Assembly: GCA_012729875.1 (NCBI GenBank)
Contig: JAAYCC010000021.1
Coordinates: 1 to 19,057 of the forward strand
DNA from: Clostridiales bacterium
GTDB taxonomy: Bacteria > Bacillota > Clostridia > Oscillospirales > Oscillospiraceae
Direction: 5' to 3'
DNA: 19,057 nucleotides
Made by a program: the position numbers and the translations under genes. Under the pieces are notes generated by a model. That model was not told where the DNA came from and did no database searches. It was given only the letters and a program-made list of their open reading frames with translations. Shown in pieces: positions 7,231-14,721 of the stretch (positions are counted from its first letter, which is position 1; every line of letters starts with the position of its first letter).

Positions 7231-9645
7231 ATGAACGAAAACAGGCTTATTCAGGGATACCCTCTGCTGCCCATGCGTGGGCTGTCGGTTTTCCCGGGAA
7301 TGATAATCAACTTTGAGGTCATACGTCCGATGTCTGTGACGGCTCTCAATTTTGCAACCAACTCAAACCGCATGGTCTTTATGGTTGCTCAGCGGGATGT
7401 TTCCAAAGAGCACCCCGAAAGGGAAGACTTGTACGAGATCGGTACTGTCTGCCGTATCAAACAGGTGCTCAAGGTCCCCGGATCTGATGTTGTACGTGTT
7501 TTGGCGGAAGGTATCTCAAGGGCGAAGATAATTAATTACGAGGTACGCTCCACCATGCTCTATGCAGAGGTGGAGTCTGTTGACGACTCAAAATTTAAAA
7601 ACAATTCGCCCAGAGCGGAGGCGCTTATGCGGCAGTGCGTGGCGCTTTTTGACGACTATTCACACGCTTTGGGCAACCTGCCGCCTGATATGCTCGCAAA
7701 AGTCGTTGCATCCGACGACCCCGCGTTTATTGCGGACTATATTTCCCAGAACATATATCTGCACCCTGACAAAAAGCAGAAGCTTCTGGAGGAAGTTCGC
7801 CCCCTTAAACGGATCAGGCTCCTCAATAACTTTCTGGCTAAGGAGCTGGAAATAATCGAACTGGAGCATGATATTGCCGAGGAGACGCGCAGGCTTATGA
7901 GCAAAAACCAGCGTGATTTCTTCCTCCGTGAGCAGCTCAAAGCGATACAGAATGAGCTGGGGGATTATGACGACACCGCCGAGGAGCTAGATGACTACCG
8001 CGACCGTATTCTGGAGCTGGGGCTCTCCGACGAGATAACAGAAAAACTGCTCAAAGAGGTCTCCCGCCTTGCAAAGCAGCCCTCCGGAACTGCAGACAAT
8101 GCGGTCATACGCAACTACCTTGACACCTGTCTCGAACTGCCCTGGAATGTAAAAACCAAGGAGACCGCGGACGTCAAAAGGGCGCGCACTGTCCTCGACA
8201 GGGACCACTACGGTTTGGACAAAGTCAAGGAACGGATCATCGAATATATCGCAGTCAAGCAGCTTGCCCCCGACGTTAAGGGGACCGTGCTTTGTCTTGT
8301 GGGCCCACCGGGAACGGGTAAAACAAGTATAGCCCTCGGCGTTGCCAAGGCAGTAAACCGCAATCTCGCGCGTATTTCCCTGGGCGGCGTCCATGACGAA
8401 GCGGAGATACGCGGACACAGAAAAACCTATGTCGGCGCTATGCCCGGCCGCATAATCGCCGGAATGATACAGGCCAAGAGCGAGAACCCTGTTCTGGTGC
8501 TGGATGAGATCGACAAGCTCGGCAGCGATTACAGGGGAGACCCCTCCGCAGCCCTGCTGGAAGCTCTCGATGCGGAGCAAAACTACGCTTTCCGCGACCA
8601 CTATCTTGAGATACCCTACGACCTCTCAAACGTGCTTTTTATAACGACGGCAAACACCACTGAGACAATTCCGAGAGCGCTTCTGGACCGTATGGAGGTC
8701 ATCGAGGTCTCCGGATATACCGACGAGGAAAAGCTCAATATAGCAAAGAGCCACCTTCTGCCGAAGCAGCGGAAGAAGCACGGGCTGACAGGCTCAAAGC
8801 TGAGGCTCAGCGACGACGCCATCCGCGAGATAATAACACTCTACACCCGGGAGTCCGGCGTACGTGTACTTGAACGCGAGATAGCTGCTGTCTGCCGAAA
8901 GGCTGCGGCACAGATAGCCGAGGGCGAGCGCAAGTCCCTGAATCTGAAATCCGGCATGATAGAGGCCCTGCTCGGTGCACCGAAATACAAGCCCGATGAG
9001 CTCCGCCCCGCGGACGAGGTCGGCCTTGTGCGCGGTCTTGCCTGGACGGCAGTTGGCGGTGCCGTACTCGATGTGGAAGTCGGTGTTATGGACGGAACCG
9101 GCAAGCTGGAGCTTACAGGCAATCTGGGAGACGTTATGAAGGAGTCCGCCAGGGCGGCTGTCTCGTATATTCGCAGCCGCGCCGACATTCTGGGTATCGA
9201 CCACGATTTCTACAAGACCAAGGACATTCATATACACTTCCCAGAAGGGGCGATCCCGAAGGACGGTCCGTCTGCGGGAATCACGATATGCATTGCGGTC
9301 ATATCCGCTCTGACGGGCATACCAGTCAGGCGAGACATAGCTATGACGGGAGAGATATCCCTGCGCGGCAGGGTTATGCCTATCGGGGGACTGCGCGAGA
9401 AGACAATGGCCGCGCTGCGCTCCGGCGTGACTACGGTCATAATCCCCAAGGACAACGAAAAGGACCTGGACGAAATCGACCAGATCGTCCGAAGGGCGCT
9501 GAACTTCGTCGTGACCGACCATGTGGACAAGGTGCTCGAGGTGGCGCTTAACCGTGATGTTGCAGCTAAGCGAGAAGAAGAGGAAATCATAGTGCCGCCG
9601 CAGGATATGCCGCCCGGCGTGAGCGTTTCCAAGCTGCGTCAATAG
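7231..9645 (+). CDS. lon: ATP-dependent protease Lon
   Basis: Lon is a homo-oligomeric AAA+ protease that degrades misfolded and regulatory proteins. The 804-residue product is of LonA type: an N-terminal substrate-binding domain (GYPLLPMRGLSVFPG at 9-23), a coiled region around 200-260, Walker A GPPGTGKT at 358-365, Walker B VLVLDEIDK with D425-E426, and a C-terminal protease domain with the Ser-Lys dyad S681 (KDGPSAGIT) and K724 (GGLREKTMAAL). ATG 7231 is chosen because AAAGGAGG lies 6 bases upstream; an in-frame GTG at 7198 falls inside the terminator stem. There is no membrane segment, so it is not LonB. Expression depends on terminator read-through or a promoter inside clpX that I could not identify. 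Confidence 0.97.
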   Translation: MNENRLIQGYPLLPMRGLSVFPGMIINFEVIRPMSVTALNFATNSNRMVFMVAQRDVSKEHPEREDLYEIGTVCRIKQVLKVPGSDVVRVLAEGISRAKIINYEVRSTMLYAEVESVDDSKFKNNSPRAEALMRQCVALFDDYSHALGNLPPDMLAKVVASDDPAFIADYISQNIYLHPDKKQKLLEEVRPLKRIRLLNNFLAKELEIIELEHDIAEETRRLMSKNQRDFFLREQLKAIQNELGDYDDTAEELDDYRDRILELGLSDEITEKLLKEVSRLAKQPSGTADNAVIRNYLDTCLELPWNVKTKETADVKRARTVLDRDHYGLDKVKERIIEYIAVKQLAPDVKGTVLCLVGPPGTGKTSIALGVAKAVNRNLARISLGGVHDEAEIRGHRKTYVGAMPGRIIAGMIQAKSENPVLVLDEIDKLGSDYRGDPSAALLEALDAEQNYAFRDHYLEIPYDLSNVLFITTANTTETIPRALLDRMEVIEVSGYTDEEKLNIAKSHLLPKQRKKHGLTGSKLRLSDDAIREIITLYTRESGVRVLEREIAAVCRKAAAQIAEGERKSLNLKSGMIEALLGAPKYKPDELRPADEVGLVRGLAWTAVGGAVLDVEVGVMDGTGKLELTGNLGDVMKESARAAVSYIRSRADILGIDHDFYKTKDIHIHFPEGAIPKDGPSAGITICIAVISALTGIPVRRDIAMTGEISLRGRVMPIGGLREKTMAALRSGVTTVIIPKDNEKDLDEIDQIVRRALNFVVTDHVDKVLEVALNRDVAAKREEEEIIVPPQDMPPGVSVSKLRQ

Positions 9646-9654
9646 GGGAGCGCC

Positions 9655-10239
9655 ATGAATATAAACAACGTAGAATTCATAAAATCCGCTGCGAGCCCCA
9701 GGGACTTCATTGCGGACGGGCTTCCGGAAATCGTATTCTCCGGCAAGTCAAATGTAGGTAAGTCTTCGGTTATAAACCGTCTGCTCAACAGAAAAAATTT
9801 TGCGAGAGTGGGTTCCTCACCGGGAAAGACCGTGCACGTCAATTACTTTCTCATTGACCGCAGGGCTTATTTTGTCGATCTGCCGGGGTATGGGTATGCT
9901 AAGGTCTCAAAAGAAGAAAAAGCGCGCTGGGGCAAGCTCATGGAGCGCTTTTTCGAGAGCAGCGGCGCTATCTCTCTCGGCGTATTGATAGTCGACTCAC
10001 GCCACAAGCCCACGGCAGACGACGTCACTATGTCGGAATACTTCAAAGCGGTGGGACGGCCGTGGGTCGTCGTAGCCAATAAATGCGATAAGCTCAAGGC
10101 AGGGGAGATAGAGCCAAACATTTCGCTTATCCGCGAAACGCTGGCTCTGACGGATGATATACCGACCATTGTTTTCTCCGCGGAAAAGGGCACCGGTGCG
10201 AGAGAGCTTATGTCGCATATCCTCAAATATGTACAGTGA
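9655..10239 (+). CDS. engB: Ribosome biogenesis GTPase EngB (YsxC/YihA)
   Basis: EngB/YsxC is a small essential GTPase that assists assembly of the large ribosomal subunit. The 194-residue protein shows G1 GKSNVGKSS at 30-38, G3 DLPGYGYA at 75-82, G4 NKCDK at 132-136 and G5 FSAEKGTG near 164-171. The N-terminal FIKSAASPRDF is also typical. The start lies nine bases after the lon stop with GGGGAG just upstream, so lon and engB form one unit. The lon-ysxC order matches Bacillus subtilis. A stable hairpin follows the stop. Confidence 0.97.
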   Translation: MNINNVEFIKSAASPRDFIADGLPEIVFSGKSNVGKSSVINRLLNRKNFARVGSSPGKTVHVNYFLIDRRAYFVDLPGYGYAKVSKEEKARWGKLMERFFESSGAISLGVLIVDSRHKPTADDVTMSEYFKAVGRPWVVVANKCDKLKAGEIEPNISLIRETLALTDDIPTIVFSAEKGTGARELMSHILKYVQ

Positions 10240-10248
10240 TCCCAAAAA

Positions 10249-10290
10249 GCGGGACGGAGAAATCCGTCCCGCGCTTGTATTTTTCCCATG
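10249..10290 (+). terminator. Hairpin with GAAA tetraloop after engB, probable terminator
   Basis: GCGGGACGGA (10249-10258) pairs perfectly over ten bases with TCCGTCCCGC (10263-10272), closed by a GAAA (GNRA-type) tetraloop. The T-run is not immediate: the stem is followed by GCTTGT and then ATTTTT. Termination is likely but may be incomplete. Part of the tail doubles as the -35 of the next promoter. Confidence 0.7.
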
Positions 10291-10303
10291 TGTTTGATAT
10301 AAT
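10275..10303 (+). promoter_or_regulatory. Sigma-A promoter, extended -10, for the M50 protease-scpAB unit
   Basis: TTGTAT at 10275-10280 and a perfect TATAAT at 10298-10303 are spaced by 17 bases, and TG one base before the -10 makes it an extended -10 element (TGATATAAT). Transcription would begin near 10310. It lies immediately behind the engB hairpin and about 40 bases ahead of the SD of the membrane protease. Confidence 0.82.
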
Positions 10304-10348
10304 CGTCTGGTAAAAATATGCTACATATTTTCGTCTGGAGTGATTTAG

Positions 10349-11026
10349 ATAGATACTGCTAAAACAATATGGCGGGGGCTGGACTGGTCTGCGCTTTGGG
10401 ACATCCTCATTGTTGTTGTTCCGGCTCTGCTCTGCATAACCTTTCATGAGCTGAGTCATGGCTATGTTGCATACAAGCTGGGCGACAACACCGCCAAAAA
10501 CGCCGGCAGACTGACCATGAACCCCATAAAGCATATTGACATTCTGGGTCTCATCATGATGGTGATTTTCAAGTTCGGCTGGGCAAAGCCTGTGCCGGTC
10601 AATATGTACAACTTCAAAAACCCCAAACGTGATATGGCCATCACTGCCTTTGCGGGTCCTCTATCAAACGTGATCCTTGCCGCTGTTGTGATGCTCATAT
10701 ACGGTTTAGTCTATCAGCCTCTGATTCTTGCCGGGAAAACCGGCGAGGCTGTGCTGGAGATGCTTACAATAACCGCATATCTCAGCTCTGCGCTGGCGGT
10801 GTTCAATATAATACCCATACCCCCGCTGGACGGCTCCAAGGTGCTCTTTTCATTTCTCCCCCAGAAGGGATACAATACGCTTATGCGCTATGAACGCTTT
10901 GGAGCACTAATACTGCTCGCCTTGATATGGGCGGACGCCTTTACCCCTTTTCTCACCACTTGTACACAGGCCTTGTTCTCCTGGCTTTTCAGGATCTCCG
11001 AATGGAGCTATCTATTGACAATATAA
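10349..11026 (+). CDS. Site-2-type (M50) membrane zinc metalloprotease
   Basis: This is an integral-membrane zinc protease of the M50 / SpoIVFB-S2P group. Counting from 10349, a first hydrophobic segment carries HELSH at 33-37 (zinc ligands H33, H37; catalytic E34). Further segments follow, with AGPLSN near 102-107 and NIIPIPPLDG at 153-162 giving the third ligand D161. The length of about 225 residues is family-like. The start is odd: the frame is closed by TAG at 10346-10348, and no ATG, GTG or TTG occurs before ATG 10517, which would delete the active site. AUA 10349 lies 8 bases after GGAG (10337-10340) and is the best-placed initiator; CTG 10379 is the alternative. The substrate is unknown. 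It is followed after nine bases by scpA. Confidence 0.8.
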   Translation: MDTAKTIWRGLDWSALWDILIVVVPALLCITFHELSHGYVAYKLGDNTAKNAGRLTMNPIKHIDILGLIMMVIFKFGWAKPVPVNMYNFKNPKRDMAITAFAGPLSNVILAAVVMLIYGLVYQPLILAGKTGEAVLEMLTITAYLSSALAVFNIIPIPPLDGSKVLFSFLPQKGYNTLMRYERFGALILLALIWADAFTPFLTTCTQALFSWLFRISEWSYLLTI

Positions 11027-11035
11027 GGTGAAATT

Positions 11036-11818
11036 ATGGACAATCCGACCTTCCACCTGGAGGGCATAGTCAAGACACGCGATGAGATGCAGGATTTCAG
11101 CGGTCCGCTCAGCCTGATCCTGATGCTCCTATCTAAAAATAAAATAGAGATACGCGACCTAAAAATATCGGAGATATTGGACCAGTATCTGGCGTATATC
11201 GAACAGATGCAGGAGATGGATCTCGACGTAGCCAGTGAATTTGTCCAGATGGCATCGCATCTGCTGTACATCAAGACCCGCACGCTTCTTGTCGGCGACG
11301 AGGTCGAAGAGCTGGACGAGCTTATGACCTCTTTAGAGCAGCTCAAGTGCCATGACGCGTACAGCAGCATAAAGGCCATAACTCCCGAGCTTCTAACCGC
11401 GTACTCACGCGGATCGATGACCTTTTCAAAGCCCCCGGAGCCGCTTAATCCCATTATTGACAAGTCATACAGATACAGTCACGAGCCTCGGGAACTCCTG
11501 CTGGCACTCTCATCCGTGTTTTCTCGCAGCGGAGGGGTACAGGAGCCAACAAAACTCGTTCCCATGCCCAAGCGCATTATATACGGAGTGCGTGAGAAGT
11601 GCCTCCAGCTTGTTGAGCTTTTGAGAAGCTGCGAGGGGAGGACTCTCAAAGAGCTGTATCTGATGAGCAAGAGCCGCAGTGAGGTGGTTGCAACCTTTAT
11701 CTCCGTTCTGGAGCTCTGCAGCAGCGGAAGCATAGCCATTACAGAGAGCGGGGGAGAACTGTCCGTAAGTCTAGTGAACGACGGCGATATAAGGCTCTCC
11801 GACATGATAACCGAATAG
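11036..11818 (+). CDS. scpA: Segregation and condensation protein A (kleisin)
   Basis: ScpA is the kleisin that bridges the SMC dimer and, with ScpB, forms the bacterial condensin for chromosome segregation. The 260-residue protein starts with FHLEGIVKTRDEMQDFSGPL, a version of the family's conserved N-terminal SMC-binding segment, followed by ISEILDQYLAYIEQM and ASEFVQMASHLLYIKTRTLL. A variable middle leads to a C-terminal winged helix with SRSEVVATFISVLEL near 212-226. AAGGTGA lies 5 to 6 bases before ATG 11036. It sits between the membrane protease and scpB in one apparent operon. Confidence 0.95.
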   Translation: MDNPTFHLEGIVKTRDEMQDFSGPLSLILMLLSKNKIEIRDLKISEILDQYLAYIEQMQEMDLDVASEFVQMASHLLYIKTRTLLVGDEVEELDELMTSLEQLKCHDAYSSIKAITPELLTAYSRGSMTFSKPPEPLNPIIDKSYRYSHEPRELLLALSSVFSRSGGVQEPTKLVPMPKRIIYGVREKCLQLVELLRSCEGRTLKELYLMSKSRSEVVATFISVLELCSSGSIAITESGGELSVSLVNDGDIRLSDMITE

Positions 11819-11832
11819 AAAGTTGAAAAAGC

Positions 11833-12438
11833 ATGGATAATAAAGCCCTGGAATCCACAATTGAAGCCGTACTATTCGCCGCGGGAGAACCTGTGCCTGC
11901 GGGGCGAATTGCCTCTGTCGCAGGAGTGGTGGAGGATGAAGTATTTGCCGCCGCAAAATCTCTTGCGGACTATTACAGCTATTCGCAGCGGGGTATATGC
12001 CTTGTCCGTACGGACGATAAGCTTCAGCTCTGCAGCGCCCCGGAGTATGCCGGCGAGGTAATACACGTTCTTGAGAAGCGCAGGCCGCCCAAGCTCAGCC
12101 AGACCTCTCTGGAGGTGCTTGCGATCTGTGCCTATTTTCAGCCCGTTACACGCGCGTATGTCGAGCAGGTCAGAGGAGTGGACAGCTCGTATACCATGGG
12201 GGTATTGCTGGAACGCGGCCTTATCGAGAGCTGCGGAAGGCTGGATGTCCCCGGCAGACCCACAATATATAAGACGACGGATTTGTTTTTGCGTTCAATG
12301 GGTATAACTAATCTGTCGGAACTTCCCAAGTTGCCCGATATGACGTCACAGGACAGCATTTCGAAGCTGAACGGCATCATTGAGGCGATAAAGGCTGAAG
12401 AAAACGGCCAGCTCGCCATTGGTGACAGTGAGGACTGA
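11833..12438 (+). CDS. scpB: Segregation and condensation protein B
   Basis: ScpB is a dimer of tandem winged-helix domains that binds the middle of ScpA in the SMC-ScpAB complex. The 201-residue protein has EAVLFAAGEPV near the N-terminus. The family core follows as LSQTSLEVLAICAYFQPVTR, then EQVRGVDSSYT, then GLIESCGRLDVPGRPTIY and the TTDLFLRSMGI motif. It begins 14 bases after scpA. The SD is weak (only AGAAAG/GAAAAAG upstream), so translation may rely on coupling to scpA. The acidic C-terminal tail is normal. Confidence 0.95.
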   Translation: MDNKALESTIEAVLFAAGEPVPAGRIASVAGVVEDEVFAAAKSLADYYSYSQRGICLVRTDDKLQLCSAPEYAGEVIHVLEKRRPPKLSQTSLEVLAICAYFQPVTRAYVEQVRGVDSSYTMGVLLERGLIESCGRLDVPGRPTIYKTTDLFLRSMGITNLSELPKLPDMTSQDSISKLNGIIEAIKAEENGQLAIGDSED

Positions 12439-12473
12439 TCGCTGCAATTTTTGCGGGAGGAGGCCATGACATC

Positions 12474-13115
12474 TTGAAAGCCATTTTGATAATCCTGATT
12501 GTTTTAACGGTCATTGCGCTCCTGCCCATAGGAGTCGACGGGGGATACCGCTGCGGCGTTTTTGAGCTAAACGCCAAGTGCGGGCCCTTTCTGTTACGAA
12601 TACTGCCGAAAAAGAATAAGGCGCCAAAGCCGAAAAAGCCAAGAAAACAAAAGAAGAGGGTGCCCGGCGTTACCGAAGCCGAGACTACCGGGAAGAGAAA
12701 AAAGCGCTTTGACAAACAACAGCTTATTGGTATAATAAAGGCAGGTATGAAAACGCTGGGACGACTTAAGAGAAAACTCAGCATCGACTATTTACGGATC
12801 CACTGTATCTTTGCATCCGACGATCCGGCCAAGACCGCGATGGGATACGGTATGGCGAGCGCGTCAGTGGGGGCAATCATACCTCTGTTGGATGAGACGT
12901 TCAGGATCAAAGAGCGTGATATCGGCTTTTCCTTCGATTTTCTCGCGGAAAAACCCGCAATAGACATCTGGATAACCGCTACGTTTAAAGTATGGGAAAT
13001 AATATATATCGCGGCAGCGTTCGGCATAGATTTTTTGAAATTGAAGCGGCAGAAAAAACGTCGTATTCGCGTTAAAGAAAGGAATGAGTTAAATGGACAG
13101 ACATCCAATCGGTGA
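12474..13115 (+). CDS. DUF2953 family membrane protein (YtfI-like)
   Basis: This 213-residue protein belongs to DUF2953, a family of unknown function that in Firmicutes is usually encoded next to ytfJ, as here; a sporulation role is inference from that. An N-terminal membrane segment (about 3-20) is followed by a strongly basic stretch at roughly 45-83, rich in KK, PKKP and KRKK, then a folded part containing FASDDPAKTAMGYG and a second hydrophobic stretch near 166-188. The tail is again basic. The start is TTG 12474, 10 bases after AGGAGG (12458-12463). An out-of-frame ATG at 12466 encodes only Met-Thr-Ser before a stop that overlaps this TTG. The 3' end overlaps ytfJ by 23 bases. Confidence 0.8.
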   Translation: MKAILIILIVLTVIALLPIGVDGGYRCGVFELNAKCGPFLLRILPKKNKAPKPKKPRKQKKRVPGVTEAETTGKRKKRFDKQQLIGIIKAGMKTLGRLKRKLSIDYLRIHCIFASDDPAKTAMGYGMASASVGAIIPLLDETFRIKERDIGFSFDFLAEKPAIDIWITATFKVWEIIYIAAAFGIDFLKLKRQKKRRIRVKERNELNGQTSNR

Positions 13116-13467
13116 TCTTACCGAGGTTACACTCTCTAAAATCAAAGAAATGGTGGACGTCAACACTATAGTCGGCGATCCAATCACAACACCAGACGGG
13201 ATAATGCTTATCCCTGTGTCAAAGGTGACCTTTGGCTTCGGCAGCGGCGGTTCCGATTTTCCAAAGACCGAGAAACCCGCCTTCGGGGGAGGAAACGGCG
13301 CGGGCGTAAAAATTGACCCCGTTGGTTTTTTGTGCATTACGGACGGTGTTGTGAAGATGATAACCATAACCTCTCCCGCCAGCTCCACGATCGACAGGCT
13401 CGTCGAGCAGGTTCCGGATATTCTGGACAGAATCGACCAGTTCATAGACAAGCACAAAAAGCAATAG
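13093..13467 (+). CDS. ytfJ: Sporulation protein YtfJ / GerW
   Basis: YtfJ (GerW) is a small protein found in spore-forming Firmicutes; in B. subtilis it is made in the forespore and linked to germination. Its biochemical function is not defined. The 124-residue protein carries the family signature as VGDPITTPDGIMLIPVSKVT followed by the glycine-rich FGFGSGGSDF, a variable Gly/Pro segment, then VGFLCITDGVVKM and a short C-terminal helix. ATG 13093 lies 9 bases after AAAGGA and inside the end of the DUF2953 gene, so the two are coupled. It is the best single sign that this organism makes spores. Two hairpins follow before dacF. Confidence 0.93.
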   Translation: MDRHPIGDLTEVTLSKIKEMVDVNTIVGDPITTPDGIMLIPVSKVTFGFGSGGSDFPKTEKPAFGGGNGAGVKIDPVGFLCITDGVVKMITITSPASSTIDRLVEQVPDILDRIDQFIDKHKKQ

Positions 13468-13497
13468 CGGAATGGGGAAGTATATTCCCCAATTCCG
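13468..13497 (+). other. Hairpin at the end of ytfJ
   Basis: CGGAATGGGGAA (13468-13479) pairs with TTCCCC (13485-13490) and ATTCCG (13492-13497), with one bulged A and the loop GTATA. The stem starts on the base after the ytfJ stop. No U-run follows, so it is a poor terminator. It may protect the 3' end of the upstream mRNA or mark a processing boundary. Confidence 0.5.
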
Positions 13498-13500
13498 AGG

Positions 13501-13549
13501 TCAATAATAAGCACTGCCCAATTATTCCAAGGGTGGTGCTTATTATTGA
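13501..13549 (+). repeat. Inverted repeat enclosing the dacF SD and start codon
   Basis: TCAATAATAAGCAC (13501-13514) is the exact reverse complement of GTGCTTATTATTGA (13536-13549). Pairing can continue inward through two G-U pairs and three C-G pairs (13515-13519 with 13531-13535), giving a 19-pair stem with an 11-base loop. The 3' arm holds the SD-like GGTGGTG (13532-13538) and the TTG start codon of dacF (13546-13548), so the folded RNA would hide both. No U-run follows, so it is unlikely to be a terminator. Confidence 0.85.
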
Positions 13550-14679
13550 AAAAACATACCGTCGCGCTGCTTGCGCTACTTATTCTGACAACTCCCTTCT
13601 TCTATACCCGCGCATCTGCGGCTCCCGCTAACAGCGCCAAAGCCTCCGTACTTGTACATGCCGACAGCGGCACGGTGCTGTTTTCACAGAACGCGGACGA
13701 GCATATGCTTATTGCCAGCACGACCAAGATAATGACTGCGCTTGTAGTTCTGGAAAATTGCGATCCCGAGGAGAGAGTGGAGATCAAACAGGAGTACACA
13801 AATACGGAAGGGTCCTCTATATACCTGAAGACCGGTGAGGTATATACTGTTCGTGAACTGCTGTATGGTCTGCTGCTAGCCTCCGGAAACGATGCGGCTA
13901 CTGCTCTTGCTTGCTATTGTGCGGGGAGCATTGAGGCCTTTGCGCAGATGATGAACGAAAAGGCGGTCTCTATGGGACTTTCAAATACCTCCTTCAGAAA
14001 TCCCCACGGTCTTGACGCGGAGGGGCACTATTCAACCGCGTCGGATCTTGCTTCCATAACCTGTGAGGCGCTTAAAAACGAGCTGTTTGCAGAGATAGTG
14101 TCCACTAAAGTATACAGCTTTGGAGAACACAGTTATGTAAACCACAACAAGCTCCTGTGGAAATATAAGGGCTGTATGGGCGTCAAGACCGGATACACTA
14201 TGGCCGCCGGGCGCAGCTTGGTGACCTGTGCAGAGAGAAACGGTATGAAACTGGTTTGCGTGACACTCTCCGACCCCAACGACTGGAACGACCACATGGC
14301 GCTGTACGACTGGGCCTTTTCCTCTTATGAATACAAAAATGTGATACCTATGGGGGAGATATACAGTGTTCCGGTAATCTCAGGAGAGATAGAAAAAGTC
14401 GGAGTAACGGCGACCTGCGGCGTGAGCGTTCTTGTACAGGCGGACGCTGAACTGACCTATTCTTTTGAGCTGCCTGAATTTGTCTATGCCGGGGTAAAAA
14501 AGGGTGAAGTGGCGGGCAGAATATTTGTCTATTCCAACGGTGAGCAGCTGACCGAATGTCCGCTGGTTTTTGCCTCCGACGCTCCGCTCGCGGACGGCAT
14601 ACGCATGACGGCCTGGCAGCGAATAAAAAAGCTGTGGTATATGACAAATAAATACGGTTTCGTATTCGGCGGAGATTAG
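13546..14679 (+). CDS. dacF: D-alanyl-D-alanine carboxypeptidase, DacF type
   Basis: This penicillin-binding protein trims the terminal D-Ala of peptidoglycan stem peptides outside the membrane. The 377-residue precursor has a signal peptide (KK, hydrophobic stretch, then ASA|AP near 26). The S11 peptidase motifs follow: SxxK as STTK with S58 and K61, SGN at 113-115 and KTG at 214-216. The C-terminal beta domain (about 280-355) ends in a short amphipathic tail (WQRIKKLWYM) that could anchor it to the membrane. The TTG 13546 start is the only one giving the signal peptide; both it and the SD GGTGGTG lie in a long hairpin. In B. subtilis dacF belongs to the forespore programme, and proximity to ytfJ fits this. 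Confidence 0.93.
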   Translation: MKKHTVALLALLILTTPFFYTRASAAPANSAKASVLVHADSGTVLFSQNADEHMLIASTTKIMTALVVLENCDPEERVEIKQEYTNTEGSSIYLKTGEVYTVRELLYGLLLASGNDAATALACYCAGSIEAFAQMMNEKAVSMGLSNTSFRNPHGLDAEGHYSTASDLASITCEALKNELFAEIVSTKVYSFGEHSYVNHNKLLWKYKGCMGVKTGYTMAAGRSLVTCAERNGMKLVCVTLSDPNDWNDHMALYDWAFSSYEYKNVIPMGEIYSVPVISGEIEKVGVTATCGVSVLVQADAELTYSFELPEFVYAGVKKGEVAGRIFVYSNGEQLTECPLVFASDAPLADGIRMTAWQRIKKLWYMTNKYGFVFGGD

Positions 14680-14721
14680 GCGTAGCTTGGCGTCGGCGGG
14701 AGTGTATCTGGGAGGTGAAAT

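Noticed and set aside
8794..9642. 282-codon - strand frame opposite lon
   Set aside because: It overlaps the Lon protease domain, and its translation has no recognisable motif.
13468..13497. Hairpin after ytfJ as an intrinsic terminator
   Set aside because: No U-run follows the stem, so it is listed only as a structured element.
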